Counted from the stretch's first letter, positions 1 through 7,406 are shown. The stretch is DNA of 33,023 bases from an uncultured Ellagibacter sp. (GCF_934636505.1 NZ_CAKUAL010000016.1:1-33023); one strand, 5' to 3'. The notes: generated by a model not told the origin, from the letters alone. Made by a program: numbers and translations.

Positions 1-119
1 ATGTTGTATATCTCGGCGAAGATGCGGTTGAGCTCCTCCTCATTTGCGCGCAACCGCTCGAACCGTTCGTTGACCTCGGCTTTTCGCGCCGCGTACTTAT
101 CTGCTAAAAGTGTCGCCAT
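1..119 (-). CDS. C-terminal part of a split BREX PglX (partial, runs off the window)
   Basis: Only the first 39 codons are present. They start at ATG 117-119 behind a good GAGGAGG ribosome binding site. The peptide contains RLRANEEELNRIFAEIYN. To my knowledge an NEEELNRIF-IYG stretch is typical of the region of type 1 BREX PglX that follows the conserved DWDSFETSWDF segment, so this reads as the C-terminal third of PglX made as its own protein. The two upstream pglX genes both stop exactly before this region, which supports the split. Its start codon lies inside one copy of a 24-bp direct repeat (108-131); the other copy (1001-1024) sits at the end of the 782-residue gene. The gene probably followed that gene directly before a DUF3800 cassette came between them. 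The assignment rests on a short peptide; the part beyond position 1 would settle it. Confidence 0.6.
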   Translation of the reverse strand, partial: MATLLADKYAARKAEVNERFERLRANEEELNRIFAEIYN

Positions 120-131
120 CAGTGATTGCCT
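108..131. repeat. 24-bp direct repeat, left copy
   Basis: This sequence begins AAGTGTCGCC and ends GTGATTGCCT. It is identical over 24 bases to 1001-1024. The two copies bracket the first DUF3800 cassette. On the minus strand the repeat contains the start codon of the PglX C-terminal ORF. Confidence 0.9.
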
Positions 132-154
132 CCTCTTTATACTGCCAGTTTACA

Positions 155-183
155 TTGAATTTCGAACATTTGTTTGTTACAAT
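155..183 (+). promoter_or_regulatory. Promoter of DUF3800 cassette 1 with LexA-type box in the spacer
   Basis: A -35 TTGAAT (155-160) and a -10 TACAAT (178-183) are separated by exactly 17 bases. The spacer holds CGAACATTTGTTTG (163-176), which fits GAAC-N4-GTTY, the form of Gram-positive/actinobacterial LexA operators. A box in this position should block RNA polymerase until DNA damage. The second cassette (3409-3437) has the same arrangement. LexA binding is inferred from the motif. Confidence 0.7.
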
Positions 184-187
184 TTCG

Positions 188-285
188 ACTTGAAAGGACG
201 TGCTCGGCATGGTATAAACTAAATGGTTTCCTCGAATAGAGGGACCTCCGAGCGTCGGGGGGTTTCCCCCCCGACATTTTTATTT
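188..285 (+). ncRNA. Structured leader RNA of DUF3800 gene 1, ending in a terminator hairpin
   Basis: The expected transcript from the promoter just upstream runs about 100 nt before the DUF3800 ribosome binding site. It shares CTTGAAAG and a TATAAACTA motif with the leader of the second cassette. A stem follows (GGTTTCCTC/GAGGGACC with one bulge). It ends in GTCGGGGGG-TTTC-CCCCCCGAC (254-275) followed by ATTTTTATTTT, a canonical intrinsic terminator. Families named DUF3800 RNA motifs, found upstream of DUF3800 genes, have been reported from comparative RNA searches. This leader could belong to one, but I cannot say which class. It may be a free small RNA or an attenuator of the gene. Confidence 0.6.
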
Positions 286-301
286 TGAAGGAGGTCGTCT
301 C

Positions 302-979
302 ATGAGGGAGCTGTCTATTTTCATAGACGAGTCTGGCGACGCCGCATTTCGATCCGATTTTTACCTGGTCACTTTGGTGTTCCATAGGCAAGATGAGCTC
401 ATCCAGCCCAATATCGCTCAGTACGAATGCACCCTCGCGGAAGAGCTGCTCGATACGATCCCTTTTCATTTCAACCCACTGCTTAATGGGCAGGACGACT
501 ACAAATGGAAAGACATTCGCAGCAGAAAACGTCAACTCCATGCATTCAGAATATTCGCGGAACATCTTCCCATCGCTTACGCCGCATTCGTTTTCGAGAA
601 ACGCAGTCGCGTTACAAATACCGCCCAATTGACGCGAGCAATAGAAGCCGATGTGAAGGGTTTCCTTCGGTCGAAGCAATCGTATCTGCAAGACTTTGAC
701 CAGGTGAAAATATACTACGACGATGGACAGAGCATTGTAACGAAGGCGCTTCACCTCGCTATCGAGGGCGCCATCTCGAGTCAAGCGGCCGTATACAAAG
801 ACGCTTCCCCCAAGCTGTACCAGCTCGCGCAGGTCGCCGATTACCTGTGTGGAATCGAGTTGACGGCCGCCAAGTACGAACGGCACCCGGAAACGCGAAC
901 CGACGTTGAATTTTTCGGAAGTATCCGAAATTTCAAGAAGAACTACCTCAAAAAGATTCGCAGAAAGCAGCTCAACTGA
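302..979 (+). CDS. DUF3800 family protein, copy 1
   Basis: This 225-residue protein opens with IFIDESGD, the acidic first strand that marks DUF3800, and later shows YYDDGQSIVTKAL and QVADYLCGIELTA. The family is thought to have an RNase H-like fold, with the early Asp/Glu residues as candidate metal ligands; its function is unsettled. The ATG at 302 follows GAAGGAGGTCGTCTC, a strong ribosome binding site just after the leader terminator. It is clearly paralogous to 3559..4233 along its whole length, ending in a near-identical KKNYLKKIR(R/K)K tail. It lies antisense within the BREX operon. A short GAGG-TTTTCG-CCTC hairpin followed by TTTAT (979-994) may end the transcript. The family call is firm; a nuclease role is inference. 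Confidence 0.85.
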   Translation: MRELSIFIDESGDAAFRSDFYLVTLVFHRQDELIQPNIAQYECTLAEELLDTIPFHFNPLLNGQDDYKWKDIRSRKRQLHAFRIFAEHLPIAYAAFVFEKRSRVTNTAQLTRAIEADVKGFLRSKQSYLQDFDQVKIYYDDGQSIVTKALHLAIEGAISSQAAVYKDASPKLYQLAQVADYLCGIELTAAKYERHPETRTDVEFFGSIRNFKKNYLKKIRRKQLN

Positions 980-1000
980 GGTTTTCGCCTCTTTATAGAG

Positions 1001-1024
1001 AAGTGTCGCCATCAGTGATTGCCT
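1001..1024. repeat. 24-bp direct repeat, right copy
   Basis: Identical to 108-131. On the minus strand it starts just after the stop of the 782-residue gene and contains an ATGGCGACACTT start. After the insertion this start leads only into an antisense frame of the DUF3800 gene. This copy probably marks the original junction, duplicated when the cassette arrived. Confidence 0.9.
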
Positions 1025-1026
1025 TT

Positions 1027-3375
1027 CTATCCCATTCTCTCTTCATATCGCTCTCGACGTATCAGATAGTCGCGATACTCCGACTGACAGGCTTTTCTTA
1101 TCGCCTTCAGCTCTCCTTCGATTGCGGGGAGAGCATCACGCTTCGCGCGCGCGTCTTTGAGAAGCCCCTCCTTTTGCGAAAGCTCGCTTTCAATTGCCGA
1201 CAAGCACTCCTTCAGGGGTTTTCTTCCTTTGAAATCGAACAATCCCAGTTGTTTAATCCGTCCTTGCAGCTCTTCCTTCTCTGCAAGAAGCGAGCTTTTC
1301 TCCTTTTCGAGGCGTTCAATGTTCCCCGACTTTTCCGTGGCATCGGCGTGCGCAGCCCTCGCGTTGAGCAGCCTTTGGCCCCAATCGACGCCATCGTGGC
1401 ACCAAAGGAACCACATGCCGTTATCCGATTTGATTGTCTTTTGCTCATCCAGCAGCTTGGCCATCTGCGCGGCCTCGCCCATCGGAAGATATCTTTGGTA
1501 CTCATTCGTAATCGTCCGTGAAGGATCCGACATGAGCTGAAGCATTTTGTCGTATTTTACGGAGCCTCCATTTGAGCTGGACTGTCGCCATTTCACGTTA
1601 CGCGTGCGGTTTAGATCGTCAAAGATTTCCTGCTCCGTAAGGCCGCCTCCGCACTCAAAAAGATGATGGCAGACCCGTTCCCTCGGCCCACCGTCGAATG
1701 TTGTGCGCTTGTCCCCTTTTCGGCCCGCCTCAAACCGCTCCACGACCGCTTCATGCTGCTTAAGCGCATACTGCTCAGCCCCCGCCTCGACAGCCGCTTG
1801 GAGCGCCGCCTCGCGTGCTTCCTCGTCTTTCCGCCTGTCCTCTTCGGTATACGTCTTCTTTTCCGCAATCTGCAGCGGGGGTTTCTGAAGCAGCGTCCGA
1901 TTGGGCTCCGCTTGAACGCTCGATTTTCCCTCAGTTGACGAGGCATCTTTAGCGGCCAACTTGTCTGCCGCCTTCTTTTTCTTCAGCTCCTCCTCAATCT
2001 CGTAAGGCAGCCAGACCGGGGGGCAGTGACGCACACGCTTCAGCAAAGGATTCTTCTGCTTCCCTGCAACGTGGCCAACCACTCTCGGGAAATACATGTC
2101 AGCGTCCATGCTCTTGCGTTCCGAGAAGGCAATGGTAAAGGGCTTGCCAGCAAGCGACCGACTGAGCTGGCGCATGTCCCAAATCAGTCTCGCCACCAAG
2201 TTGTAGAAGCAGGGGATTCCCGCGGTGAGGCGGTTGTCGCAGCGAACCGCGTAATCGCCGTCATTTGTGTTGCAAATGGTAATGGCCTGAGCGTATGCAG
2301 CAAGATTGGCCAGCGTGATCCCCGTCAAGTCGCCTTCCGGCAAAGCTTTGCTAATTCCGGGAGCGATCGCGATGCGCGGAATGATAAGGCCCTCGTCTTC
2401 TTCAACCTTGGCTAAAAGCGCAGCGAAATGGTTCACCAAATCGGAGGTGTCGCCGAACTCCCCTTCTTCGGCCACGGTTTTCAGATCGTCCAGCTTCGGC
2501 TCATTTGCATGAATGCCCTGGATGGAGTGGTGCTTACCGTCCCAGGCAATATCGTCCTCTTGGAAGAACAGGAGATCGTCGGAGAGCAGCGACAGCATCA
2601 AAACCGGCAGATCTTGCGTGGCAGTACTTCTTTCGAAGTCCAACTTGGCCTCTTTGCGTTTCCCTGGCGCATGTCGCTCGGCCTTCGCTTGAGAATCGGC
2701 AGGCTGCTTTTTAGAGGCGCTGGGCGCGCTCTTGCTTGCCGGCGTGTTAGCCGATCCACTGGGAAGATTGATCGAGGGGCATTGGTCCACCGTCATCGAA
2801 AGGGGGTTCTCCTGCCTTCCCGCCACGCTGCTGACCGTCGTCGGAAAAAGAACGTCCGCATCGAAGTTTCGGCTCCCTACGAAAGCGACGGTGAAGGGCT
2901 TGCCGGCAAGCGACAAGCTGAGCTGGCGCATGTCCCAAATCAGTCGCGCCATCAAGTTGAAGAAGCAGGGAATTCCCACGGCGAGGCGGCTATCATAGAG
3001 AACTCCATAATTGCCATCATCGGTATTGCGCACGATAATGGCGCGCGCGAATGCGGCCAGGTTGGCCAGCGTAATCCCCGTCAGGTCGCCTTCCGGCAGA
3101 CTGTTGCTGATTTCTGGGGCGATTGCATCGCGCGGGACGACAAGTCCCTCGTCGTCCTCAAGCTTGACGATGAGCGCGACGAAGTGCTTCACCAGGTCGG
3201 GTCCGTCGTCGAACCCCCCTTCCTCGGCTACCGCACTCAGCTCATCAAGCTTCGGCGCGTTCGCCTGGATGCCCCGTATGGAGTGGCGCTTGCCATCCCA
3301 AGCGATTTCGCCCTCCTGGAAGAACAGGAGATCGTCGGAGAGCAGCGACAGCATCAAAACCGGCAGATCCTGCAT
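1027..3375 (-). CDS. Unknown BREX-associated protein with duplicated N-terminal domain and coiled-coil tail
   Basis: I do not recognise this 782-residue protein. Residues 1 to about 210 and about 253-465 are two copies of the same domain, each starting QDLPVLMLSLLSDDLLFFQE and sharing EGDLTGITLANLAA and CF(F/Y)NL(M/V)ARLIWDMRQLS. They are joined by a charged, low-complexity linker. After the second copy come Lys/Glu-rich sequence and then a segment that looks like a winged helix (RERVCHHLFECGGGLTEQEI). The last about 130 residues are strongly heptad-like and Glu/Lys/Leu-rich, probably coiled coil. No transmembrane segment or known catalytic motif is visible. ATG 3375 follows AAAGGGG at good spacing. 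It lies between pglX2 and the PglX C-terminal ORF, so it may be an adaptor or regulator of the methyltransferase; that is context only. Confidence 0.75.
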   Translation of the reverse strand: MQDLPVLMLSLLSDDLLFFQEGEIAWDGKRHSIRGIQANAPKLDELSAVAEEGGFDDGPDLVKHFVALIVKLEDDEGLVVPRDAIAPEISNSLPEGDLTGITLANLAAFARAIIVRNTDDGNYGVLYDSRLAVGIPCFFNLMARLIWDMRQLSLSLAGKPFTVAFVGSRNFDADVLFPTTVSSVAGRQENPLSMTVDQCPSINLPSGSANTPASKSAPSASKKQPADSQAKAERHAPGKRKEAKLDFERSTATQDLPVLMLSLLSDDLLFFQEDDIAWDGKHHSIQGIHANEPKLDDLKTVAEEGEFGDTSDLVNHFAALLAKVEEDEGLIIPRIAIAPGISKALPEGDLTGITLANLAAYAQAITICNTNDGDYAVRCDNRLTAGIPCFYNLVARLIWDMRQLSRSLAGKPFTIAFSERKSMDADMYFPRVVGHVAGKQKNPLLKRVRHCPPVWLPYEIEEELKKKKAADKLAAKDASSTEGKSSVQAEPNRTLLQKPPLQIAEKKTYTEEDRRKDEEAREAALQAAVEAGAEQYALKQHEAVVERFEAGRKGDKRTTFDGGPRERVCHHLFECGGGLTEQEIFDDLNRTRNVKWRQSSSNGGSVKYDKMLQLMSDPSRTITNEYQRYLPMGEAAQMAKLLDEQKTIKSDNGMWFLWCHDGVDWGQRLLNARAAHADATEKSGNIERLEKEKSSLLAEKEELQGRIKQLGLFDFKGRKPLKECLSAIESELSQKEGLLKDARAKRDALPAIEGELKAIRKACQSEYRDYLIRRERYEERMG
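2561..2613. repeat. 53-bp direct repeat inside the 782-residue gene, copy A
   Basis: Identical base for base to 3317-3369, 756 bp (252 codons) away. It encodes the start of the second domain copy. The rest of the two domains has diverged at DNA level, so this identical patch suggests recent gene conversion or strong constraint. Confidence 0.9.
3317..3369. repeat. 53-bp direct repeat inside the 782-residue gene, copy B
   Basis: The partner of 2561-2613, encoding the first residues of the protein. Recombination between the two copies would delete exactly one domain in frame (756 bp). Confidence 0.9.
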
Positions 3376-3408
3376 GGTGGAACCCCTTTCTTGTTATCCT
3401 CGTAGCCC

Positions 3409-3437
3409 TTTAATATCGAACGTTTGTTTGCTATAAT
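3409..3437 (+). promoter_or_regulatory. Promoter of DUF3800 cassette 2 with LexA-type box in the spacer
   Basis: A -35 TTTAAT (3409-3414), a 17-base spacer and a perfect -10 TATAAT (3432-3437). The spacer contains CGAACGTTTGTTTG (3417-3430), matching GAAC-N4-GTTY. The architecture is the same as at 155-183, so box and promoter moved or evolved together with the gene. Confidence 0.72.
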
Positions 3438-3441
3438 TTCA

Positions 3442-3540
3442 TCTTGAAAGAGCACCCTGGCCTGTGATATAAACTAGATAGCGTTCCGCAATGGAAGGCT
3501 GTCGAAGTAGCCGGGGGCTGTCCCCCGGCATTTTTTTATT
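3442..3540 (+). ncRNA. Structured leader RNA of DUF3800 gene 2, ending in a terminator hairpin
   Basis: It starts just after the -10 and shares CTTGAAAG and TATAAACTA with the leader at 188-285. A middle stem AGCGTTCC-GCAAT-GGAAGGCT takes the place of the different-sequence stem in copy 1, which looks like covariation. It ends in GCCGGGGG-CTGT-CCCCCGGC (3510-3529) and ATTTTTTTATT, an intrinsic terminator about 20 bases before the DUF3800 start codon. See the first leader for the possible DUF3800 RNA motif link. Confidence 0.62.
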
Positions 3541-3558
3541 TCGGCAGAAGGGCTCACA

Positions 3559-4233
3559 ATGAACGAACTCTCTATCTTCATCGACGAGTCCGGTGATGTT
3601 GGATCTGGATCCGAACGCTATCTGGTCACCCTCGTTTTCCATAATCAGGCTGTCGATATCTATGAGAATATTGAACGATACGGGCAATCCATCAGGAACG
3701 CCGGGCTTGCGAAGACCGCATTTCACTTCACGCCCATCATAAGAGGACATGACCAGTATTCGCTGATGGACTATCGAACCAGAAGAAAGCTCTTCACTAC
3801 ATTTGCTATCTTTGCTGAGAAAATTGACTTCAAATATGGAACATTTGCTTATCTGAAGCGCGAGTTCCCGACCCAAGAGACCCTTGAAAGCAAGATACGT
3901 CGAGATATTAATCTGACAATACGCAACAATCTTGAATTCTTCCAATCGTTTGACACCATCAAGATTTACTACGACAACGGTCAAAAAATAGTGACACGCG
4001 CGATTCACGGCGCAATCGAAAGCACGATTTCCAAAGAGGCCATCGTTTATCGCGACGTCTCGCCGGCGTCGCATTACTTGTCCCAAGTCGCCGATTACGT
4101 GTGCGGCATTGAGTTGACAGCGATTAGGTATCAAACGCATACAGCAGGCAATACCGAAGAACGCTTCTTCGGCGAATGGGTTAACTTTAAGAAAAACTAC
4201 TTGAAGAAAATTCGCAAAAAACGAATCAACTAG
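3559..4233 (+). CDS. DUF3800 family protein, copy 2
   Basis: This 224-residue paralogue of 302..979 has the same marks: LSIFIDESGD at the N-terminus, YYDNGQKIVTRAI in the middle, QVADYVCGIELTA near the end, and the KKNYLKKIRKK basic tail. The ATG lies downstream of AGAAGGGCTC, a moderate ribosome binding site. It is transcribed against the surrounding brx/pglX operon and starts its own LexA-boxed transcript. DNA-level divergence from copy 1 is large, so the two were not duplicated recently. Flanking direct repeats like those of copy 1 were not found here. A nuclease-like role is inferred from the family. Confidence 0.85.
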   Translation: MNELSIFIDESGDVGSGSERYLVTLVFHNQAVDIYENIERYGQSIRNAGLAKTAFHFTPIIRGHDQYSLMDYRTRRKLFTTFAIFAEKIDFKYGTFAYLKREFPTQETLESKIRRDINLTIRNNLEFFQSFDTIKIYYDNGQKIVTRAIHGAIESTISKEAIVYRDVSPASHYLSQVADYVCGIELTAIRYQTHTAGNTEERFFGEWVNFKKNYLKKIRKKRIN

Positions 4234-4293
4234 ATTACATTCATGGCGATAGTTCTCGTTGTAGTCTTTTCCACCCTTAGCCACGACCATCAC

Positions 4294-6768
4294 CTAAAGC
4301 AGTGGATGGCGTTTGAAATCCCAGGAGGTTTCAAACGAATCCCAATCGAGTTTTGATAGTTCGATCGACGACTTTGCCAGTTGCGCGGCTCGCGGATTAC
4401 CCGGCACATCTTCTTCGATCGGCAATGCTCGAAGATCGGATTCTCGCTTATTTAACGTTGGGCACAGCACAGCTCCGAGCAACATCGTCACCGAGCTATT
4501 CAAGAAACCTGCAATAGAATAGGTTCCTGACCAATCTCCAAAGTGATTAACCCTTATGGAAGGACTTGCCTTATCTGCCATCACTCCCCCACTGCAATAT
4601 CTAAAAGATAGGCGTGTACTACATAGCCCGCTCCACGAAATATACGGCTCCCGATAATCACGCTCCGAAACCGCACAGCTTTGCGCCAGCTTAATTTCAG
4701 CCCCATCGCCCTCCCAATAAACAACGTGGTCTGTATTACCATACCAACGTCTGAACTCTCCGCCCTTCGCGTACTTTTGCCATCGTGCACCTATCTCGAA
4801 AAAGGGAATTTCGTGCCATAGTCGCATGAAACGGGCGTTGTTCCCTGTTGCAACGAACCCGACCTCTGTCGAAATGCAAGAAATCGATTGTTCCACATGA
4901 AGCGCCTTTGCCACTGAATCGGCGAGACGATAGCTTAATGAATAAGCAGGGAGCTGACGAAAGAAATCCCTTCCCCTGGTAAATGCATTCAAGCCGTCTT
5001 TGGCGCTCACGATATTGAGCAACTGGCGCCTTTTTGAAGCTTCGTCGGGCGATGCCGTTACATCAAGAAAGTCGCATGCAAGGGACGCCTGCGAAGCATC
5101 GAGGACAACCACGATTGCCGTCATAGCGCCAGCTTGAACGTTATTAAAACCATCAGCCCCAACATCGAGCAATTGCACAACCGAATTTGACTCGAAAAAC
5201 TGTTTTCGCATTTCGGCATATGACTTCAGGAAGAGCCACCCTTGCGAGAGAATCATCGCAGTATAGCCGAATGATCCGCTGAGCTGTTGCGCGCGCTCGA
5301 GGAATGCCGTGCCCACGTTCGCAGAGGATTGCTGGTAGTGCTTGGCCAAAAACGCAGAATACTCCCCATCAATTTTTCGACGCGCCATATAAGGCGGATA
5401 GGAGACAACGCATGAATACGTCTGAGCAAGCATCTGGAAATATTCATCCGCGAGAGCAATCTTTTCATAAAGGGCACTGCCAGGAGAAGCGCTCAACTTC
5501 GCCTCCGCAAGTGCATCAATATCGCATTGGTCCGGATGGATGAGGCTTCCATATCTCCCAAAGTCCTTAAGCAAGTCGAGAAGATAGCGCCTCTCTCGAA
5601 GTGCTGAAGCATCTGCGAGTTCGCTTTCCGTGAACTCAATTGGTTCGAAAACGACGATACGCGGTTGCACCCCACGGCGAAGAAAACGATTATCGCATTC
5701 AAGTGCCTTCATCATCAGGGAGAAGCTGGCAATAGCTGCAGCGCAGGAATCGATTTCAAAGCCCGTCAAGTTGGTTTCAAGAATACATCGAGCAGCATCT
5801 CGACGTGAGTACCCAGCTTCCTCATATATGCGCACAATCAGGTCAAACGCATGCACAAGAATCGAGCCCGAACCGCATGCCGGATCGCAAACCGTTACCT
5901 CTTGAGGGGCGATCTCGCGCATTGGGCGGGCACTATCTTTCGCCTTACGATATAGCATATCCTGAGGCGCTTGACTAACAGGGTGAACCTCCGTCCATAG
6001 GCGACTCACAGTATTCTGCGCGATATACTCCGCAAGCCAATCGGGAGTAAAGAGCTGAGTCGCTACCGCAACGTCAACACCGGATATCTTTTTGCCCTTT
6101 TTGAGATTATCACCAATCTTGTCTCGCCAATCATCGGTGAAGTATTGATAAAAACGGCTCAGAATACCAACACCTTCGAGCCATTCTCGTTCGGGAATCT
6201 TGCCGACAAGCATATCGATAATGCCATCTTCGCCGAGCAATCGATCAGGAAGCAGCAAGTCGAGTGCATCTAATTTGCTCCCGAACATAAGCGACATAGA
6301 TCGACCCAGCTCATGGCATTGAGCTACCAACAGGTAATGGAAGAGCGCTTCGTCGTCACCTGCTTGAATCAGTTGGATAATATGCGATTGGTCAATATCG
6401 GCAATTTCCACATTCAGCGCCTCTTCGATAACCTGTGGAGCCGATAAGCCATTTGAACTTGAGAAAAAACGCAGATGACAGGGGAGGTAATCATGCACCT
6501 CCATATACCGGATAGCGACCAGACGGTTAAACCATACGCGCGCGGCTTGCTCCCTCAACTGGTCGATGCCATTACGAGAGGCGTAATCTATTAGCCACTT
6601 TCTCTGGGCGATTTGCTGGACATCGAGTTGACAGTTTATCAGTAAGTTAGAATCGCAGGACGGCACACTTTCCCTATCGATTGCCAAACGCCTGATTCGA
6701 CTCTCAACCTCGGTGACCAGCAATTTATGAGCGACAACTACGAATTTCTTTATAATCGGATCATTCAA
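4294..6768 (-). CDS. pglX: PglX2: truncated BREX adenine methyltransferase-like protein with altered motif IV
   Basis: This 824-residue protein is the second PglX of the operon. The N-terminal region (FNRLVAIRYMEVHDYLP, QAGDDEALFHYLLVAQC) matches PglX1. Motif I, CDPACGSGS, lies at residues 294-301 and should bind S-adenosylmethionine. Motif IV, normally NPPY, reads Y457-P-P-Y here (codon TAT at 5398-5400), so the catalytic Asn is missing. Residues after about 470 form the target-recognition part and differ strongly from PglX1. The protein ends at DWDSFETSWDFKRHPLL, whereas type 1 BREX PglX normally runs on to about 1,150-1,250 residues; the matching C-terminal region seems to be encoded at 1..119. 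Base composition is more AT-rich than brxC. It may be a non-methylating recognition subunit or an inactive copy. ATG 6768 follows AAGGA. Confidence 0.85.
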   Translation of the reverse strand: MNDPIIKKFVVVAHKLLVTEVESRIRRLAIDRESVPSCDSNLLINCQLDVQQIAQRKWLIDYASRNGIDQLREQAARVWFNRLVAIRYMEVHDYLPCHLRFFSSSNGLSAPQVIEEALNVEIADIDQSHIIQLIQAGDDEALFHYLLVAQCHELGRSMSLMFGSKLDALDLLLPDRLLGEDGIIDMLVGKIPEREWLEGVGILSRFYQYFTDDWRDKIGDNLKKGKKISGVDVAVATQLFTPDWLAEYIAQNTVSRLWTEVHPVSQAPQDMLYRKAKDSARPMREIAPQEVTVCDPACGSGSILVHAFDLIVRIYEEAGYSRRDAARCILETNLTGFEIDSCAAAIASFSLMMKALECDNRFLRRGVQPRIVVFEPIEFTESELADASALRERRYLLDLLKDFGRYGSLIHPDQCDIDALAEAKLSASPGSALYEKIALADEYFQMLAQTYSCVVSYPPYMARRKIDGEYSAFLAKHYQQSSANVGTAFLERAQQLSGSFGYTAMILSQGWLFLKSYAEMRKQFFESNSVVQLLDVGADGFNNVQAGAMTAIVVVLDASQASLACDFLDVTASPDEASKRRQLLNIVSAKDGLNAFTRGRDFFRQLPAYSLSYRLADSVAKALHVEQSISCISTEVGFVATGNNARFMRLWHEIPFFEIGARWQKYAKGGEFRRWYGNTDHVVYWEGDGAEIKLAQSCAVSERDYREPYISWSGLCSTRLSFRYCSGGVMADKASPSIRVNHFGDWSGTYSIAGFLNSSVTMLLGAVLCPTLNKRESDLRALPIEEDVPGNPRAAQLAKSSIELSKLDWDSFETSWDFKRHPLL
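4310..4337. repeat. Inverted repeat at the 3' end of pglX2
   Basis: Perfect 8-base arms CGTTTGAA and TTCAAACG are separated by 12 bases. The same 28-bp element, with one changed base, lies at 7432-7459 near the stop of pglX1. It encodes the conserved SFETSWDFKR, so protein constraint alone could preserve it. Confidence 0.6.
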
Positions 6769-6887
6769 CTAGCTTATCCTTCGCATTTCGTAAAGCAAGA
6801 AATGATGACCATCTAACAATCGGTCGGGGGTACGGACAATTCTTTGGACCAACCTAAGCGGCCAGTCCCTTGCTTATCCGCTTTTCG

Positions 6888-7406
6888 TCATTTCAAGTAT
6901 TTTCGACGATTATTCAGAAGACTTCGCCATCTCTTTAATGTATCGATTTTGATAACGGCCCTTCCTCGAAGTTTTCCATTTCTGCTAGTTTGCATAACTA
7001 GGTATTCCCCCGTTTTAGTACAGTGATACCGGAAAGAACCATGTGCAAGCGCATTGCGAATCATGTAAAACAGGCCTTCAACCTTCTGCTTGTCCCCTTT
7101 CGCATAAACGCAAAGCTCTTTGTCCAGCGTGTACTTATTAAACACTCCAAGTTCTCTTAGAGTACTATTTAGTTCAGCGTCTTTGACATATCGCCATGTC
7201 TGATTAGCTAGATTGCTTTCACTTTTCATCGCTGATGCTAGCGTTAGGTAATTATGTCCGCTCCAGCCTAAGGTTGAAAAGTCGCAGCTTCTTGCAGAAA
7301 CGCCCTTGACAGGGCAATCAAGCACATACTGGTTGTATAGCCAGAGCATCAGCTTGCTATTTGGTTTTTGGGCTGAATTAAAATTCCAATCGTACGACTT
7401 TGACAT
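6888..7406 (-). CDS. Small HEPN-motif protein between the two pglX genes
   Basis: This 172-residue protein contains MIRNALAHGSFR. R117 and H122 give the R-X4-H signature of HEPN RNases, with Asn after Arg as in many toxin members, and the helical context (EGLFYMIRNALAHG) fits. HEPN domains in defence islands often cleave RNA to stop growth when a phage is sensed. I chose ATG 7406, which has AGGTG a few bases upstream; GTG 7413-7415, directly after the pglX1 stop, would add three residues. The gene is AT-rich compared with brxC. No cognate antitoxin (for example a MNT nucleotidyltransferase) is adjacent, so PglX or BREX itself may hold it in check. The HEPN call rests on the motif; no full-length family match could be tested. 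Confidence 0.6.
   Translation of the reverse strand: MSKSYDWNFNSAQKPNSKLMLWLYNQYVLDCPVKGVSARSCDFSTLGWSGHNYLTLASAMKSESNLANQTWRYVKDAELNSTLRELGVFNKYTLDKELCVYAKGDKQKVEGLFYMIRNALAHGSFRYHCTKTGEYLVMQTSRNGKLRGRAVIKIDTLKRWRSLLNNRRKYLK

Noticed and set aside
137..1012. 291-residue minus-strand ORF starting MATLLYKEAK, antisense to DUF3800 copy 1
   Set aside because: The sense strand has clear DUF3800 motifs and a good ribosome binding site. The antisense frame begins in the duplicated 24-bp repeat only by chance of the insertion.
3391..4268. Possible target duplication around DUF3800 cassette 2
   Set aside because: Flanks show only a weak partial match (TCCTCGTAGCCCTTT versus TCTCGTTGTAGTCTTTT), not a real repeat.
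3439..4293. 284-residue minus-strand ORF starting right after pglX2
   Set aside because: Antisense to DUF3800 copy 2. Its resemblance to the antisense ORF of copy 1 follows from the sense paralogy.
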